Position numbers and translations under genes: made by a program. A DNA stretch of 64,000 bases from contig NZ_BMVW01000003.1 in the NCBI RefSeq assembly GCF_014650915.1, positions 347,384 to 411,383 of the forward strand, read 5' to 3'. How positions within the stretch are numbered: the stretch's first letter is position 1; every line of letters starts with the position of its first letter. The DNA is from Streptomyces poonensis (GTDB lineage: Bacteria > Actinomycetota > Actinomycetes > Streptomycetales > Streptomycetaceae). This document shows positions 26,237-35,404 of the stretch, piece after piece. The notes below the pieces were generated by a model. It saw only the letters and a list, made by a program, of their open reading frames with translations, ran no database searches and was not told the origin of the DNA.

Positions 26237-27585
26237 CGTCCCGACGACGAATGACGCCAGCATGGCCCGCTTACGGCCCCGCAGCCACGCATGCGCCACC
26301 AGTTCCCCGCCCGCGCGGTAAGGCTGACTGCCCGGCTGCCATGGGGAACCATCTTCAGCGTCCACGTCAATCGCCGCGACCCGCCCACTGCGGGCCATGA
26401 GAGGCGCGAAGTCCTCGTTCGACGCCGCCTTCGAATGCGCCAGATGCACCGAGTGGCGTGCGCCGTCCGCACCGGGTAGCTGTTTGATCCAGTCCAGTAG
26501 CCGCGGGAACATCGCATTGCCCGTAGCCATCGTCGGCAGCGCGAAGAACACCCCGCCCGCACCCGACCGTGCCGCGAACACCTCGGCCACCGCCAGCGCC
26601 GCCTCCGTCTTGCCCTCGCCCATCGGCGCCTCGATGATCATCAGCCCCGGTGCCTGCATCTGCCGGGCCAGCCCGACCGCGGCCGCCTGCACCGGCCGGA
26701 CGTCAGCTCCCGCCGGAAGCCGGAACCGGGAGCCGAACAGATCCTGCACCTCCCCGGCCGGCTCCCGCACCACCCACGGCGCCGGAAGATCCAACCCCCG
26801 CCAGGCCGCTGCCAGCCGCTGCTCACCGGTATGGGCTGCGGCCTCCGGAAAGTACGGGAACAGATCAGGGTTACTGGCGACCCAGTCAGCAACAATCACC
26901 ACCGCGGTCAGCAGCACCTGCGCCGGCTGCGGCAGCTTCACTCCTTGCCACTGCGCCAGCCGCTCGCACACCCCGAACCGCTCCGCGCACGCATCGAGCA
27001 GTTCCGCTTGCACCTGCCGCCACAGTCCGCCGATTCGGCTTGGCGTCCGCAGCAACTGCTCATGCTCGAGGAGCGCCTTGACCTGACCGTGGTCCGGCGG
27101 CACTCCGTGATGCCCGCCCACCACGACTGCGAACTGGCCCGCCTGCCGCGCCGCCCAGCCGCACCGCCCTCCAGCCACTCCCCCAACAGCACCTGGTCAG
27201 CCAGCCCGTGCGGCGCAAACCGCCGGTCGGACCCCATCGCCTGCCGCGACCGCATCCCCAGCCCCGCAGCGCGCATTACATCCGCCAGCTGCTCCACCTG
27301 GCAGGCGAACGCTGGCGTGGCCTTACCGATGTCGTGCACTGCCGCCAGCCACACCACCAGCGCATGCCCGTTCGCTTCATCATTGGGCAAAGCCCCGGCA
27401 ACTACCCTGCGCGCACTGGCAGGCAGCCACTCATCCCACAGCAGGCCCGCGACAGCAGCGCTGTCTTCCATATGCCGCCACAACGGCATCCAGCCGTCAC
27501 TGTCACGGTCATGCTTCGCCCAAACCGACCGCGCCGCGCCACTCAGCCGTGACAACAACGTCTGCCCGGCACCCCCACCGATCAT
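26237..27585 (-). pseudogene. cas3: CRISPR-associated Cas3 (type I-E), frameshifted and truncated
   Basis: N-terminal half of a Cas3 nuclease-helicase. From the start at 27585 the HD domain reads VWAKHDRDSDGWMPLWRHM and the HD motif WLAAVHDIGKATPAF. A frameshift near 27150 moves to QFAVVVGGHHGVPPD, then helicase motif I APMGEGKTEAALA, motif Ia region FFALPTMATGNAMF and WLRGRKRAMLASFVV. Homology ends at about 26237, before the DEAH box, motif VI and the C-terminal domain. Cas3 is the DNA-shredding effector recruited by Cascade; this copy cannot work. No Cascade genes, Cas1/Cas2 or repeat array lie nearby. Confidence 0.85.
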
Positions 27586-27689
27586 GGACAGTAACTATCA
27601 CAAAACCACACTCACCAGACCAAATCGAGTGGACGCGCCCCACCTTCAGTCGATCCCCGACCTGTGATGCCTACCCGGAGCAACACGAA

Positions 27690-28600
27690 CGGGGCCTCCC
27701 CCTGAGTGGTGGACACACCGGTCCGCGTCGTCGTAGGTGTACGAGAAGGAGCGGCCGTTCGTGTCGGTCCAGGCGACGATGCGGCCCCGTTCGTCGGCCT
27801 GGTACCGGGTGGTGCGGTCGTCCGCGTCGGCCACGGAGGTGAGGAAGCCGCGCTCGGAGTAGGCGTAGGTGCGCAGCCGTACGGGTCCGTCGGGTGTGGT
27901 GAGCGAGAGATGGGTGATTCGGTCGGTGGCGCAGGTGAAGTGGAGTTCGTAGCCACCGGAGTGCGCCATGGAGTGGGGCCGGCCGAGGGACTCCCAGTCG
28001 ACGGAGATCCAGTTTCCGAGGCGGTCGGCGAGTGAGGCGAGTCGCGCGGTGCCGTCGCCGCCGGGTGCGGCGCCGGCCGGCGGCTCGAAGGTGCGGGTGA
28101 TGCGCGTGACGGGGTCGGTGAGCTCGTAGGAGCCGTCGGGGTGCCGCTCCAGTGACCACGGAATGCCCTGCACCAGCGTCACCGGCAGGCCCGGAGCCGG
28201 ATGCGGGTACGCGCGGACGCTGCCGTCGGCGGCGACATGGCACACGCCTTCGGCGTCGATCTCGAGGCGTTCGTCGATGGTGGAGGCCCAGGCGGGGCCG
28301 AACCAGCCGCCGTTGCGGTAGGCGGACTCGAAGGTGCGGGTGAACTCCAGCGGGAAGGTCCCGGGGAGGGTCACATCGGTCTGGAGGAGGACCATGCGGC
28401 CGGTGGCCATGTCGACCGGCTCGTTCCGCAGGACCTTGCAGTTCAGGTCCCGCGCCAGGTCGCCGAGGCGTTCCCCTTGACGGACTTGCGGGCGGTCTCC
28501 TTCACGCCCTGCTCGACGGCCTCCTTGCCCGCCTGCTTCAAGCCGCCCTTCACACTGCCCTTCAGCCCGCCCTTGGCCGCGCCGCCCACGCCCTTGCAAG
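27690..28600 (-). pseudogene. Rhs/DUF6531 polymorphic-toxin fragment
   Basis: The middle of an Rhs-repeat protein. A Lys/Gly-rich linker (KGVGGAAKGGLKGSVKGGLK, in another frame) precedes CKVLRNEPVDMATGRMVL, the DUF6531 signature, then FPLEFTRTFES, SLADRLGNWISVDW and RHS-type repeats such as RTYAYSERGFLTSVADA and YQADERGRIVAWTDTNG, ending at YTYDDADRC. The N-terminal delivery region, most repeats and the C-terminal toxin are absent. The 5' end abuts an IS5-type transposase tail and the 3' end stops abruptly near 27690. No effector is encoded. Confidence 0.75.
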
Positions 28601-28611
28601 ACTTCTGGATA

Positions 28612-28758
28612 CGGGCTCAGCGCCGAGTCGCACCAGGAGATGGCGTTCTCGCCGGTGAGGCGGCGGGTCATGAGGCCGGTCGGTCACGGCAAGACGGGTC
28701 ATGACTTCGGAACAGGCGGACAGGATCTCGTGGTCGCGGGCGAGGCGCCGGTGGAGCA
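28612..28758 (-). pseudogene. IS5-type transposase C-terminal fragment
   Basis: HRRLARDHEILSACSEVMTRLAV, then after a one-base shift LMTRRLTGENAISWCDS, reproduces the conserved tail of streptomycete IS5-type transposases (RRLARDYETHP..SEAMIH..MIDLM.RRLTGE...W). Only about 45 residues remain, joined to the Rhs fragment. Confidence 0.6.
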
Positions 28759-29015
28759 TCGGCCGGCCATGGGGCCGCGCGACCGCCCACGGCCCCCGGA
28801 CCGGGGTATGCGGTGCTCGACGAGCAGCGGTACGGCCGGGCGAAGACGACGGGCCGCGCCCCGATGCCGGCCGCGCTCGGCCGGCTCGTGCTCAGCCGGC
28901 AGTCCCGCGGCGCGGACCGCGGTCGGCCTGCCCGGTGGGCCGGACGAGGATGTCGTCGGCGCCGCCCGCCTCCGCGTCCGTGCCCGTGGCACCGCGGGGG
29001 CGCGGCCGTGACAAG
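28759..29015. other. Gene-free stretch before the GntR gene's 3' end
   Basis: About 260 bases of very GC-rich DNA without a recognisable frame on either strand. Confidence 0.35.
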
Positions 29016-29771
29016 TCATACGGCATCGCGCGGGACATCGCCCGGCATTACGGGGGACTGGATGATCTCTTGTTCGGCGGCTTCGATGATGGCCAGTACG
29101 GCGGCCGCCGCGGCCGCGGGATCGCGGGCCTCGACGGCTCGCACGACGGCGCGGTGACCCGGCAGCGAGGCTTCGACCGCGCCGGGGGTCCGGGTGCTGA
29201 TGAGGAAGCTGTGCTCCAGTGCGATGTCGACGGCGCGGCCCAGTGAGCCGAGGAGACGGTTGCCGCTGGCGTCGAGCAGGGCCCGGTGGAAGGCGATGTC
29301 GGCCTCGACGTAACCGCTGCGGCCGGGGGTCGCCGCCGCGGCCTCCATGGCCGCCAGGGAGTCGTACAGGGCGCGTACGTCGTCGGGGCCGGCCCGTCCG
29401 GCGGCGAGCCGGGCCGCCTCGGGCTCGACGATCCGGCGCAGTTCGCCCGTGTCGCGCAGCAGAGCCGCGGCGTCCCCGGCCTGTTTCCAGCGCAGCACGT
29501 CACGATCCAGGTGGTTCCAGTGCTCCGGGGGCAGCACGCGCGTGCCGGTGCGCGGGCGCACGTGCAGCATCCCTTTGGCCACCAGCGCCTTGACCGCTTC
29601 CCGCACCACCCCTCGGCTGACGCCGATCCCGGCCGCGAGCGCGTCCTCCACCGGCAGTGGGTCCCCCGGCTCCCACGCGCCACCCACGATGCGCCGCCCG
29701 AGTTCGTCGACCACGCGCTGGTGCGTGGTCAGGAAGTGCGCCACGATCTCCGCTCGCCCCCTGGACACCAT
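29016..29771 (-). CDS. GntR-family regulator, FadR/FCD subfamily
   Basis: 251 residues. The winged-helix domain covers about residues 15-82 (LGRRIVGGAWEPGDPLPVED, VSRGVVREAVKALVAKGML) and the helical FCD ligand domain about 100-235, with the Asp/His metal-ligand positions in YVEADIAFHRALLDASGN and LPGHRAVVRAV. It is divergent from the dehydratase gene, with a perfect 15-bp palindrome a few bases before its own start, which points to autorepression and control of the dehydratase-FAH pair by a sugar acid. Relatives regulate galactonate, gluconate and pentonate catabolism. Confidence 0.88.
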   Translation of the reverse strand: MVSRGRAEIVAHFLTTHQRVVDELGRRIVGGAWEPGDPLPVEDALAAGIGVSRGVVREAVKALVAKGMLHVRPRTGTRVLPPEHWNHLDRDVLRWKQAGDAAALLRDTGELRRIVEPEAARLAAGRAGPDDVRALYDSLAAMEAAAATPGRSGYVEADIAFHRALLDASGNRLLGSLGRAVDIALEHSFLISTRTPGAVEASLPGHRAVVRAVEARDPAAAAAAVLAIIEAAEQEIIQSPVMPGDVPRDAV

Positions 29772-29777
29772 TCATCG

Positions 29778-29792
29778 AATCATTCAATGATT
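29778..29792. promoter_or_regulatory. GntR operator AATCATT-C-AATGATT
   Basis: Perfect 15-bp palindrome around a single C, starting six bases upstream of the GntR start codon at 29771 and 96 bases before the dehydratase start. Its AT-richness stands out locally. Confidence 0.7.
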
Positions 29793-29888
29793 GCGCTCCA
29801 GGGTACGGCCTGCGGGCCCTCACCCGACAACGCCCCATACAACGCCCCATCGCCAAGCGGACGACGCCGGAGCCACGGGAGTGCCCAC

Positions 29889-31634
29889 ATGACCGACGGT
29901 CAGCAGAAGAACCGCCGCAGCCAGGCATGGTTCGGCGCACAGGGCCGCAGCGGGATGCTGTACCGCTCCTGGATGCGCAACCAGGGACTCGGGCACGAGG
30001 TGTTCGACGGACGTCCCGTCATCGGCATCGCGACCAGCGCCTCGGAACTGGCCCCGTGCAACACCCATCTGACCCAGGTCGCCGAAGCCGTCAAGCGCGG
30101 CGTGTGGCAGTCGGGCGGCCTGCCGCTAGTGTTCCCCACCATGGCCACCGGCGAGACCCTGATGCGCCCCACCGCCATGCTGTACCGCAACCTCATGGCC
30201 ATGGAGGTCGAGGAACTGATCCGGGCCAATCCGCTCGACGGTGTCGTCCTGCTGTCCGGCTGCGACAAGACGACCCCCGCCATGCTCATGGGCGCCGCCA
30301 GCGTCGACCTGCCGGCCGTCATGGTCACCGGCGGACCGATGCTCAACGGCAAGTACCGGGGCCAGGACGTGGGATCCGGCACTCACGTGTGGAAGTTCGA
30401 GGAGGACCTGAAGACCGGCCGGATGACCGAGGAGGAGAGCTTCTTCGCGGAAGGGTGCATGGCCCGCTCCAACGGCCACTGCATGACGATGGGGACCGCT
30501 TCGACGATGGCCTGCATGGCCGAGGCGCTCGGCATGCAGCTGCCGGGCTCGGCCGCCTGGCCCGCGGTCGACTCCCGGCGGATGGAGACCGCGCAGGCGG
30601 CGGGGCGGCGCATCGTACGGATGGTGGAGGAGGGCTTGCGGCCCTCGCAGATCCTGACCCGCGAGGCGTTCGAGAACGCCGTCCGGGTCAACGCGGCCAT
30701 CGGCGGCTCCACGAACGCGATCATCCATCTCACCGCCCTCGCCGGACGCGTCGGCGTCGACCTGCGCCTGCGGGACTTCGACGAGCTGGTGCGCGCGGTG
30801 CCCACCCTGGTCAATCTGATGCCCAGCGGCAAATACCTCATGGAGGACTTCTGCTATGCGGGCGGGCTGCCCGCCGTCATGGCCGAGCTCCTCCGCGGCG
30901 AGCTGCTGCACGGCGGACAGATCACGGTCACCGGACGCAGCGTCGCCGAGAACACCGAGACCACCGACAACACCGCACGCGTCGGCTCCGACGTCATCAC
31001 GGGCCTCGACTCCCCCTTCCAGCCGGCCGGCACCGGTACCGCCGTCCTCCGCGGCAACCTGTGCCCCGACGGCGCCGTGATCAAGCAGTCCGCCGCGTCA
31101 CCGCATCTGCTCACCCATCGCGGCCCCGCGCGCGTCTTCGACTCCCCCGAGGCCTATCACGCGGTGGCCGACGACCCGGACCTCGACGTCGACGAGAACA
31201 CCGTCATCGTCATCCGCAACGCGGGTCCCAAGGGTTACCCCGGCATGCCCGAGGTCTCCAACGTCCCGCTGCCCGCCAAGCTGCTGAAGGCCGGCGTCAA
31301 GGACATGGTGCGCGTCTGCGACGGCCGGATGAGCGGCACCGGGTACGGGACGGTGGTCCTGCACGTGGCGCCCGAGGCCGCCGTCGGCGGACCTCTCGCC
31401 CTGGTGCGCGACGGGGACCCCGTCGTCCTCGACGTCCCGAACCGCACCCTGCACCTGGACGTGGACGACGCCGAGCTCACGCGACGCCGGCAGGCGTGGA
31501 AGGCCCCCACCGAGCAGTACACCAGCGGCTACACCTGGCTCTACACCCAGCACGTGGAACAGGCCGACCGGGGCGCCGACTTCGGTTTCCTGCGCGGAAG
31601 CCGTGGACACGAGGTCCCCCGCGACTCCCACTGA
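29889..31634 (+). CDS. IlvD/Edd-family pentonate dehydratase
   Basis: 581-residue iron-sulphur dehydratase. It opens with RSQAWFGAQGRSGMLYRSWM and carries the cluster and active-site blocks APCNTH, LLSGCDKTTPAMLMGAASVD and NGHCMTMGTASTMACMAEAL, followed by IGGSTNAIIHL. The WFG...YRSWM opening and overall length favour the sugar-acid branch (L-arabonate, D-xylonate, D-gluconate dehydratases) over the branched-chain amino-acid enzyme IlvD. The GntR regulator beside it and the FAH-family gene 56 bases downstream support dehydration of a pentonate to 2-keto-3-deoxypentonate. Which epimer is used is not readable. Confidence 0.85.
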   Translation: MTDGQQKNRRSQAWFGAQGRSGMLYRSWMRNQGLGHEVFDGRPVIGIATSASELAPCNTHLTQVAEAVKRGVWQSGGLPLVFPTMATGETLMRPTAMLYRNLMAMEVEELIRANPLDGVVLLSGCDKTTPAMLMGAASVDLPAVMVTGGPMLNGKYRGQDVGSGTHVWKFEEDLKTGRMTEEESFFAEGCMARSNGHCMTMGTASTMACMAEALGMQLPGSAAWPAVDSRRMETAQAAGRRIVRMVEEGLRPSQILTREAFENAVRVNAAIGGSTNAIIHLTALAGRVGVDLRLRDFDELVRAVPTLVNLMPSGKYLMEDFCYAGGLPAVMAELLRGELLHGGQITVTGRSVAENTETTDNTARVGSDVITGLDSPFQPAGTGTAVLRGNLCPDGAVIKQSAASPHLLTHRGPARVFDSPEAYHAVADDPDLDVDENTVIVIRNAGPKGYPGMPEVSNVPLPAKLLKAGVKDMVRVCDGRMSGTGYGTVVLHVAPEAAVGGPLALVRDGDPVVLDVPNRTLHLDVDDAELTRRRQAWKAPTEQYTSGYTWLYTQHVEQADRGADFGFLRGSRGHEVPRDSH

Positions 31635-31690
31635 AAGCCTGAGTCCGCCCCGGGCGACCGCACCCCCTCGCATCCAGGAGAGCATCGATC

Positions 31691-32878
31691 GTGGAATCGG
31701 CAGCAGCGCGCCCCCGTCCGCTCCTCACAGTCGGCTCCGTCCTGCCGGAGGACTCCGACCAGGCCGCCCTCGTCGCGCGCGTCCACCACCCGGAACAGGA
31801 CGGGCCGTGCGTGGCCGCGGTCCGCGGCGATCAGGTCGTCGACCTGACGGCCACCGTACCCACCGTCTCCGACCTCATGGAACGCGAGGACGCGGCGACA
31901 GTGGTCCGTGAGTCCGAGGGCGGACACGTGTGGCGCCTGGACGAACTGCTGGCGGCACCGGCCGGCCGCCGTGACGTTCCGCATCTGCTCGCCCCCGTCG
32001 ACCTGCAGGTGATCAAAGCCGCGGGTGTCACCTTCGCCCGGAGTCTGCTGGAGCGCGTCATCGAGGAGCGCACGGGCGGCGATCCGGCGCAGGCCGCGCG
32101 GGTGCGGGCCCGCGTCGGGCAGGTGGTGGGCGGCGCACTCGACGGCATCCGTCCCGGATCGCCGGAAGCGGACAAGGCCAAGGAACTGCTGGTCTCCGAA
32201 GGACTGTGGTCGCAGTACCTGGAGGTCGGGATCGGGCCGGACCCGGAAGTGTTCACCAAGGCCCCCGTACTGTCCGCGGTCGGCACCGGCGCCGACATCG
32301 GAGTGCTCGGCGCCTCGGTGTGGAACAACCCCGAGCCCGAGGTCGTCCTCGTCGTGGACTCGCGCGGCCGGGTACGCGGCGCGACGCTCGGCAACGACGT
32401 CAACCTCCGCGACATCGAGGGACGCAGCGCCCTGCTGCTGTCCCGTGCGAAGGACAACAACGCCTCGTGCGCGATCGGCCCGTTCGTCCGCCTGCTCGAC
32501 GACGGCTTCGACCTCGACACCGTACGCGGGCTCGACGTCGACCTGCGGGTCGACGGCACGGACGGCTACGTACTGCACGGCAGCAGTTCCCTGCGTGAGA
32601 TCAGCCGCGACGTACTGGACCTGGTGGCCGCCACGCACGGTCCGCACCATCAGTACCCGGACGGCTTCGTGCTGTTCACCGGCACGCTGTTCGCCCCCAC
32701 CGAGGACCGGCAGGCACCCGGCGCGGGCTTCACCCACGTGTACGGCGACATCGTGCGGATCTCGAGCCCGCGGCTCGGCGCTCTGGTCAACACCGTCGTC
32801 ACCAGTGAGCAGGCCGCGCCGTGGACGTTCGGCGTACGAGCGCTGATGCGCAACCTCGCCCGGCGCGGCGTGCTGTGA
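31691..32878 (+). CDS. FAH-family 2-keto-3-deoxypentonate dehydratase (putative)
   Basis: 395 residues with a C-terminal fumarylacetoacetate-hydrolase fold. The metal site is in NNPEPEVVLVV (Glu-x-Glu) with GNDVNLRDIEGR and LLSRAKDNNASCAIGPF supplying Asp and Lys. Its length and long N-terminal region match FAH proteins found beside sugar-acid dehydratases, such as 2-keto-3-deoxy-D-arabinonate dehydratase. I infer that it converts the product of the upstream enzyme to 2-oxoglutarate semialdehyde. A fumarylacetoacetase role is less likely because no tyrosine-degradation gene is nearby. It ends 20 bases before the convergent GH3 gene. Confidence 0.78.
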   Translation: MESAAARPRPLLTVGSVLPEDSDQAALVARVHHPEQDGPCVAAVRGDQVVDLTATVPTVSDLMEREDAATVVRESEGGHVWRLDELLAAPAGRRDVPHLLAPVDLQVIKAAGVTFARSLLERVIEERTGGDPAQAARVRARVGQVVGGALDGIRPGSPEADKAKELLVSEGLWSQYLEVGIGPDPEVFTKAPVLSAVGTGADIGVLGASVWNNPEPEVVLVVDSRGRVRGATLGNDVNLRDIEGRSALLLSRAKDNNASCAIGPFVRLLDDGFDLDTVRGLDVDLRVDGTDGYVLHGSSSLREISRDVLDLVAATHGPHHQYPDGFVLFTGTLFAPTEDRQAPGAGFTHVYGDIVRISSPRLGALVNTVVTSEQAAPWTFGVRALMRNLARRGVL

Positions 32879-32898
32879 GACGACGAGAACCCGTACGG

Positions 32899-35283
32899 TT
32901 ACGCCCGGGCGACCGGCTCCTGCACCACCACCGTGGCGTGCAGGCGCCGCGTGTGATCCACGTGGCGCTCGGCTCCCGTCAGCGTGACCCTGGCCGTCAG
33001 ACGCGGATCCGCGCTGGAGGCTGCCAGCCGCACCTCCAGCTCGCCCGGTTCGACGACGCGCCGGCCGTCGCGTCCGGTGAAGGAGGCGAGGTCGGCCGGG
33101 ACCGTGACACGCAGGCGCCGGGCCTCGCCCGGCTCCAGTGCGACCCGGGTGTAGCCGACGAGGCGCTGCACCGGCTGGACGACGGAGGCGACCGGGTCGT
33201 GCAGATAGACCTGGACGACCTCGGTGCCGGACCGCCCGCCCGTGTTGCGGACGGTGAAGGCGAGGGTGAACTCGCCGTCCGTCGGGGCCTCCTGGACGTC
33301 CACGGCCAGGTCCGTCCAGTCGAACCGCGTGTAGGACAGGCCGTGACCGAAGGCGAACGCGGGGGCCGGGTCGACGCAGGACACCTTGCTCGCGTGAGCG
33401 AGCCGCGCTCCGAGGTACGTGGCCGGCTGGGAGCCCGGCCCGCGCGGCACGCCGACCGGGAGACGCCCGGAGGGGTTGGTACGGCCGCTGAGCACCCCGG
33501 CGATCGCGTGCGTGCCCTCCTCACCCGGGAAGAAGGACTGCACGATCGCGGCGGACTCCTCCACGGCGCGGCCGAGGGCGTACGGTCGTCCCGCGAGCAG
33601 CACGGTGACCACGGGTGTTTCCAGGTCGAGCAGGGTGTCGAGCAGGTGCTGCTGCGCGCCGGGCAGCACCAGCGCCTCGACGTCGCATCCCTCACCGCTG
33701 GTGCCCTTCCCGAAGACCCCGGCGCGGTCGCCGAGCACCACCAGGGCGACGTCGGCCTCGCGTGCCACCCGGGCGGCCTCGCGGATGCCGGAGAGATCCC
33801 CGTCGTCGATCCCGGTGCCGCGGGCGACCGTGATCTCGGCGTCGGGGAACTCGGCGGCGAGCGTGTCGCGCAGCGTGGGCAGTTCGATGCCCAGGGGGGT
33901 TCCGGGGTGGCGGACGCCGATGTGCTGGGGGAAGGAGTAGCAGCCCAGTACGGCGGTGGGCTCGTCGGCGTTGGGACCGAGCAGGGCGATGCGGCGCGGC
34001 CTGCCGAGCGGCAGGGTGCCGTCGTTGCTCAGCAGCACGACCGCTTCCTCGGCGACCGTGCGGGCCAGCGCGCGGTTCTCCGGACCGTCCAGGTCGATCC
34101 GGCCGCGCAGGGCGGCCGGGTCGTCGAGGTCCGCCCCGTCGAGCGCGGCCGGCACGGGGTTCCAGTCCGGGTCGAGCAGGCCGAGCAGCACCTTCTGGGT
34201 GAGTACCCGGCGCAGGGCGCGATCGACCAGCGCCTCCGGAACGCGCCCGTCGGCGACGGCCTCGGTCAGGGGCACGCCGTACGTCTTTACATTGGGCAGT
34301 TCGACGTCGATGCCCGCGCGCAGCGCCGTGCCGGCGGCACCGGCCCAGTCGGCCGCGATGCCGTGCAGGGTTGTCAGGAAGGCGATGGCGAAGTAGTCGG
34401 CGACGACCGTGCCGTCGAAGCCCCAGGTGTCGCGCAGCAGTCCGGTGAGCAGGTCCTCGTCGGCCGCGGAGGGTATGCCGTCGGTGTCGGTGTAGGCGTG
34501 CATCACCGACCGGGCGCCGCCTTCGCGGATCGCCATCTCGAAGGGAGGCAGCAGGACGTCGGCGCGCTCACGCGGGCCCACGGAGACGGGAGCGAGGTTG
34601 CGGCCGGCGCGTGAGGCCGAGTAGCCGGCGAAGTGCTTGAGGGTGGCGACGATTCCGGCGGACTCCAGGCCCTGCACGTAGGCCGTTCCGATGGTGCCGA
34701 CGAGGTACGGGTCCTCGCCGATGGTCTCTTCGACCCGGCCCCAGCGGGCGTCGCGTACGACGTCCAGGACGGGCGCGAGTCCCTGGTGGACGCCGACGGC
34801 ACGCATGTCGCGGCCGATGGCGGCGGCCATGCGCCGCACCGTGTCCGGATCGAAGGTGGCGCCCCAGGACAGCGGGACGGGGTAGGCCGTCGCCCCCCAG
34901 GCGGAGAAGCCGGCCAGGCACTCGTCGTGCGCGAGAGCGGGGATGCCGAACCGGTTCGTGGCGGCGATCCGGGTCTGGGTGCGGGCCAGGGAGAGCGCGC
35001 CCAGGGCGGGATCGACCGGGACCGTGCCGAAGGGCCGGGTCAGCTGGCCCAGTCCGGTGGGCAGGAGTGCGTCGAGATCGACGGCCTCCTCCATCTCGTG
35101 CTGGTGGGGAGCCACTTCACCGCCCTGATCGGAGGCGCCCACCCACACTCCGTACAGCTGGGCGGTCTTCTCCTGGAGGGTCATCGCGTCGATCAGGGCG
35201 TCGACCCTCGCGGTGACGGGAACGGCGGGGTCGTTCCAGAGGGGGACTCCGTGGGTCTTCTCAACGGCCACGTCGGTGTTCAC
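32899..35283 (-). CDS. GH3 beta-glycosidase (xylosidase/glucosidase)
   Basis: 794 residues, no signal peptide. The N-terminal TIM barrel has the nucleophile Asp296 in VVADYFAI, preceded by KHFAGYSASRAGRN and RDARWGRVEETIGEDP. The alpha/beta sandwich domain covers about 390-600, and the C-terminal FnIII-like domain follows GHGLSYTRFDW. The GTG start overlaps the stop of a vestigial permease tail (GTGA) and has GGAGGAGGAAA directly before it. It is encoded last in the second importer operon, so it probably hydrolyses the imported oligosaccharide in the cytoplasm. Beta-xylosidase is favoured by the locus, but GH3 specificity cannot be settled by motif. Confidence 0.88.
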   Translation of the reverse strand: MNTDVAVEKTHGVPLWNDPAVPVTARVDALIDAMTLQEKTAQLYGVWVGASDQGGEVAPHQHEMEEAVDLDALLPTGLGQLTRPFGTVPVDPALGALSLARTQTRIAATNRFGIPALAHDECLAGFSAWGATAYPVPLSWGATFDPDTVRRMAAAIGRDMRAVGVHQGLAPVLDVVRDARWGRVEETIGEDPYLVGTIGTAYVQGLESAGIVATLKHFAGYSASRAGRNLAPVSVGPRERADVLLPPFEMAIREGGARSVMHAYTDTDGIPSAADEDLLTGLLRDTWGFDGTVVADYFAIAFLTTLHGIAADWAGAAGTALRAGIDVELPNVKTYGVPLTEAVADGRVPEALVDRALRRVLTQKVLLGLLDPDWNPVPAALDGADLDDPAALRGRIDLDGPENRALARTVAEEAVVLLSNDGTLPLGRPRRIALLGPNADEPTAVLGCYSFPQHIGVRHPGTPLGIELPTLRDTLAAEFPDAEITVARGTGIDDGDLSGIREAARVAREADVALVVLGDRAGVFGKGTSGEGCDVEALVLPGAQQHLLDTLLDLETPVVTVLLAGRPYALGRAVEESAAIVQSFFPGEEGTHAIAGVLSGRTNPSGRLPVGVPRGPGSQPATYLGARLAHASKVSCVDPAPAFAFGHGLSYTRFDWTDLAVDVQEAPTDGEFTLAFTVRNTGGRSGTEVVQVYLHDPVASVVQPVQRLVGYTRVALEPGEARRLRVTVPADLASFTGRDGRRVVEPGELEVRLAASSADPRLTARVTLTGAERHVDHTRRLHATVVVQEPVARA

Positions 35284-35354
35284 TTTCCTCCTCCGCCCAT
35301 CAGTCCCTTGACCAGGGCACGACGGGCGAACAGGTAGACGAGCAGGACTCGAGG
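35280..35354 (-). pseudogene. Ghost tail of a lost permease gene
   Basis: The last about 24 codons of a MalG-type permease, PRVLLVYLFARRALVKGLMGGGGK and stop, remain between the intact permease stop at 35405 and the GH3 gene. They form a normal CUT1 permease C-terminus, are in a different frame from the intact permease, and overlap the GH3 start as GTGA. The remnant shows that GH3 was originally coupled to another permease whose body has been lost or replaced. Confidence 0.65.
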
Positions 35355-35404
35355 CGGGGCAGGCCGGCCGCCGCCCACGGCGCCGGCGTCGGCGTCGGCG
35401 TCGG

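Noticed and set aside
27612..27956. Separate small minus-strand protein after the Rhs fragment
   Set aside because: Out-of-frame reading of the Rhs fragment with Thr/Pro/Ser bias and no start signal.
25992..29015. CRISPR repeat array near the Cas3 relic
   Set aside because: No regularly spaced repeats of 28-37 bases were found around the relic or elsewhere in the window.
29657..31642. 661-codon plus-strand frame overlapping the dehydratase
   Set aside because: Shadow of the dehydratase gene; composition dominated by Arg, His and Pro with no domains.
31691..32878. Fumarylacetoacetase of tyrosine degradation
   Set aside because: Although the fold matches, the sugar-acid dehydratase partner and GntR context favour a keto-deoxy-sugar-acid dehydratase, and no homogentisate gene is present.
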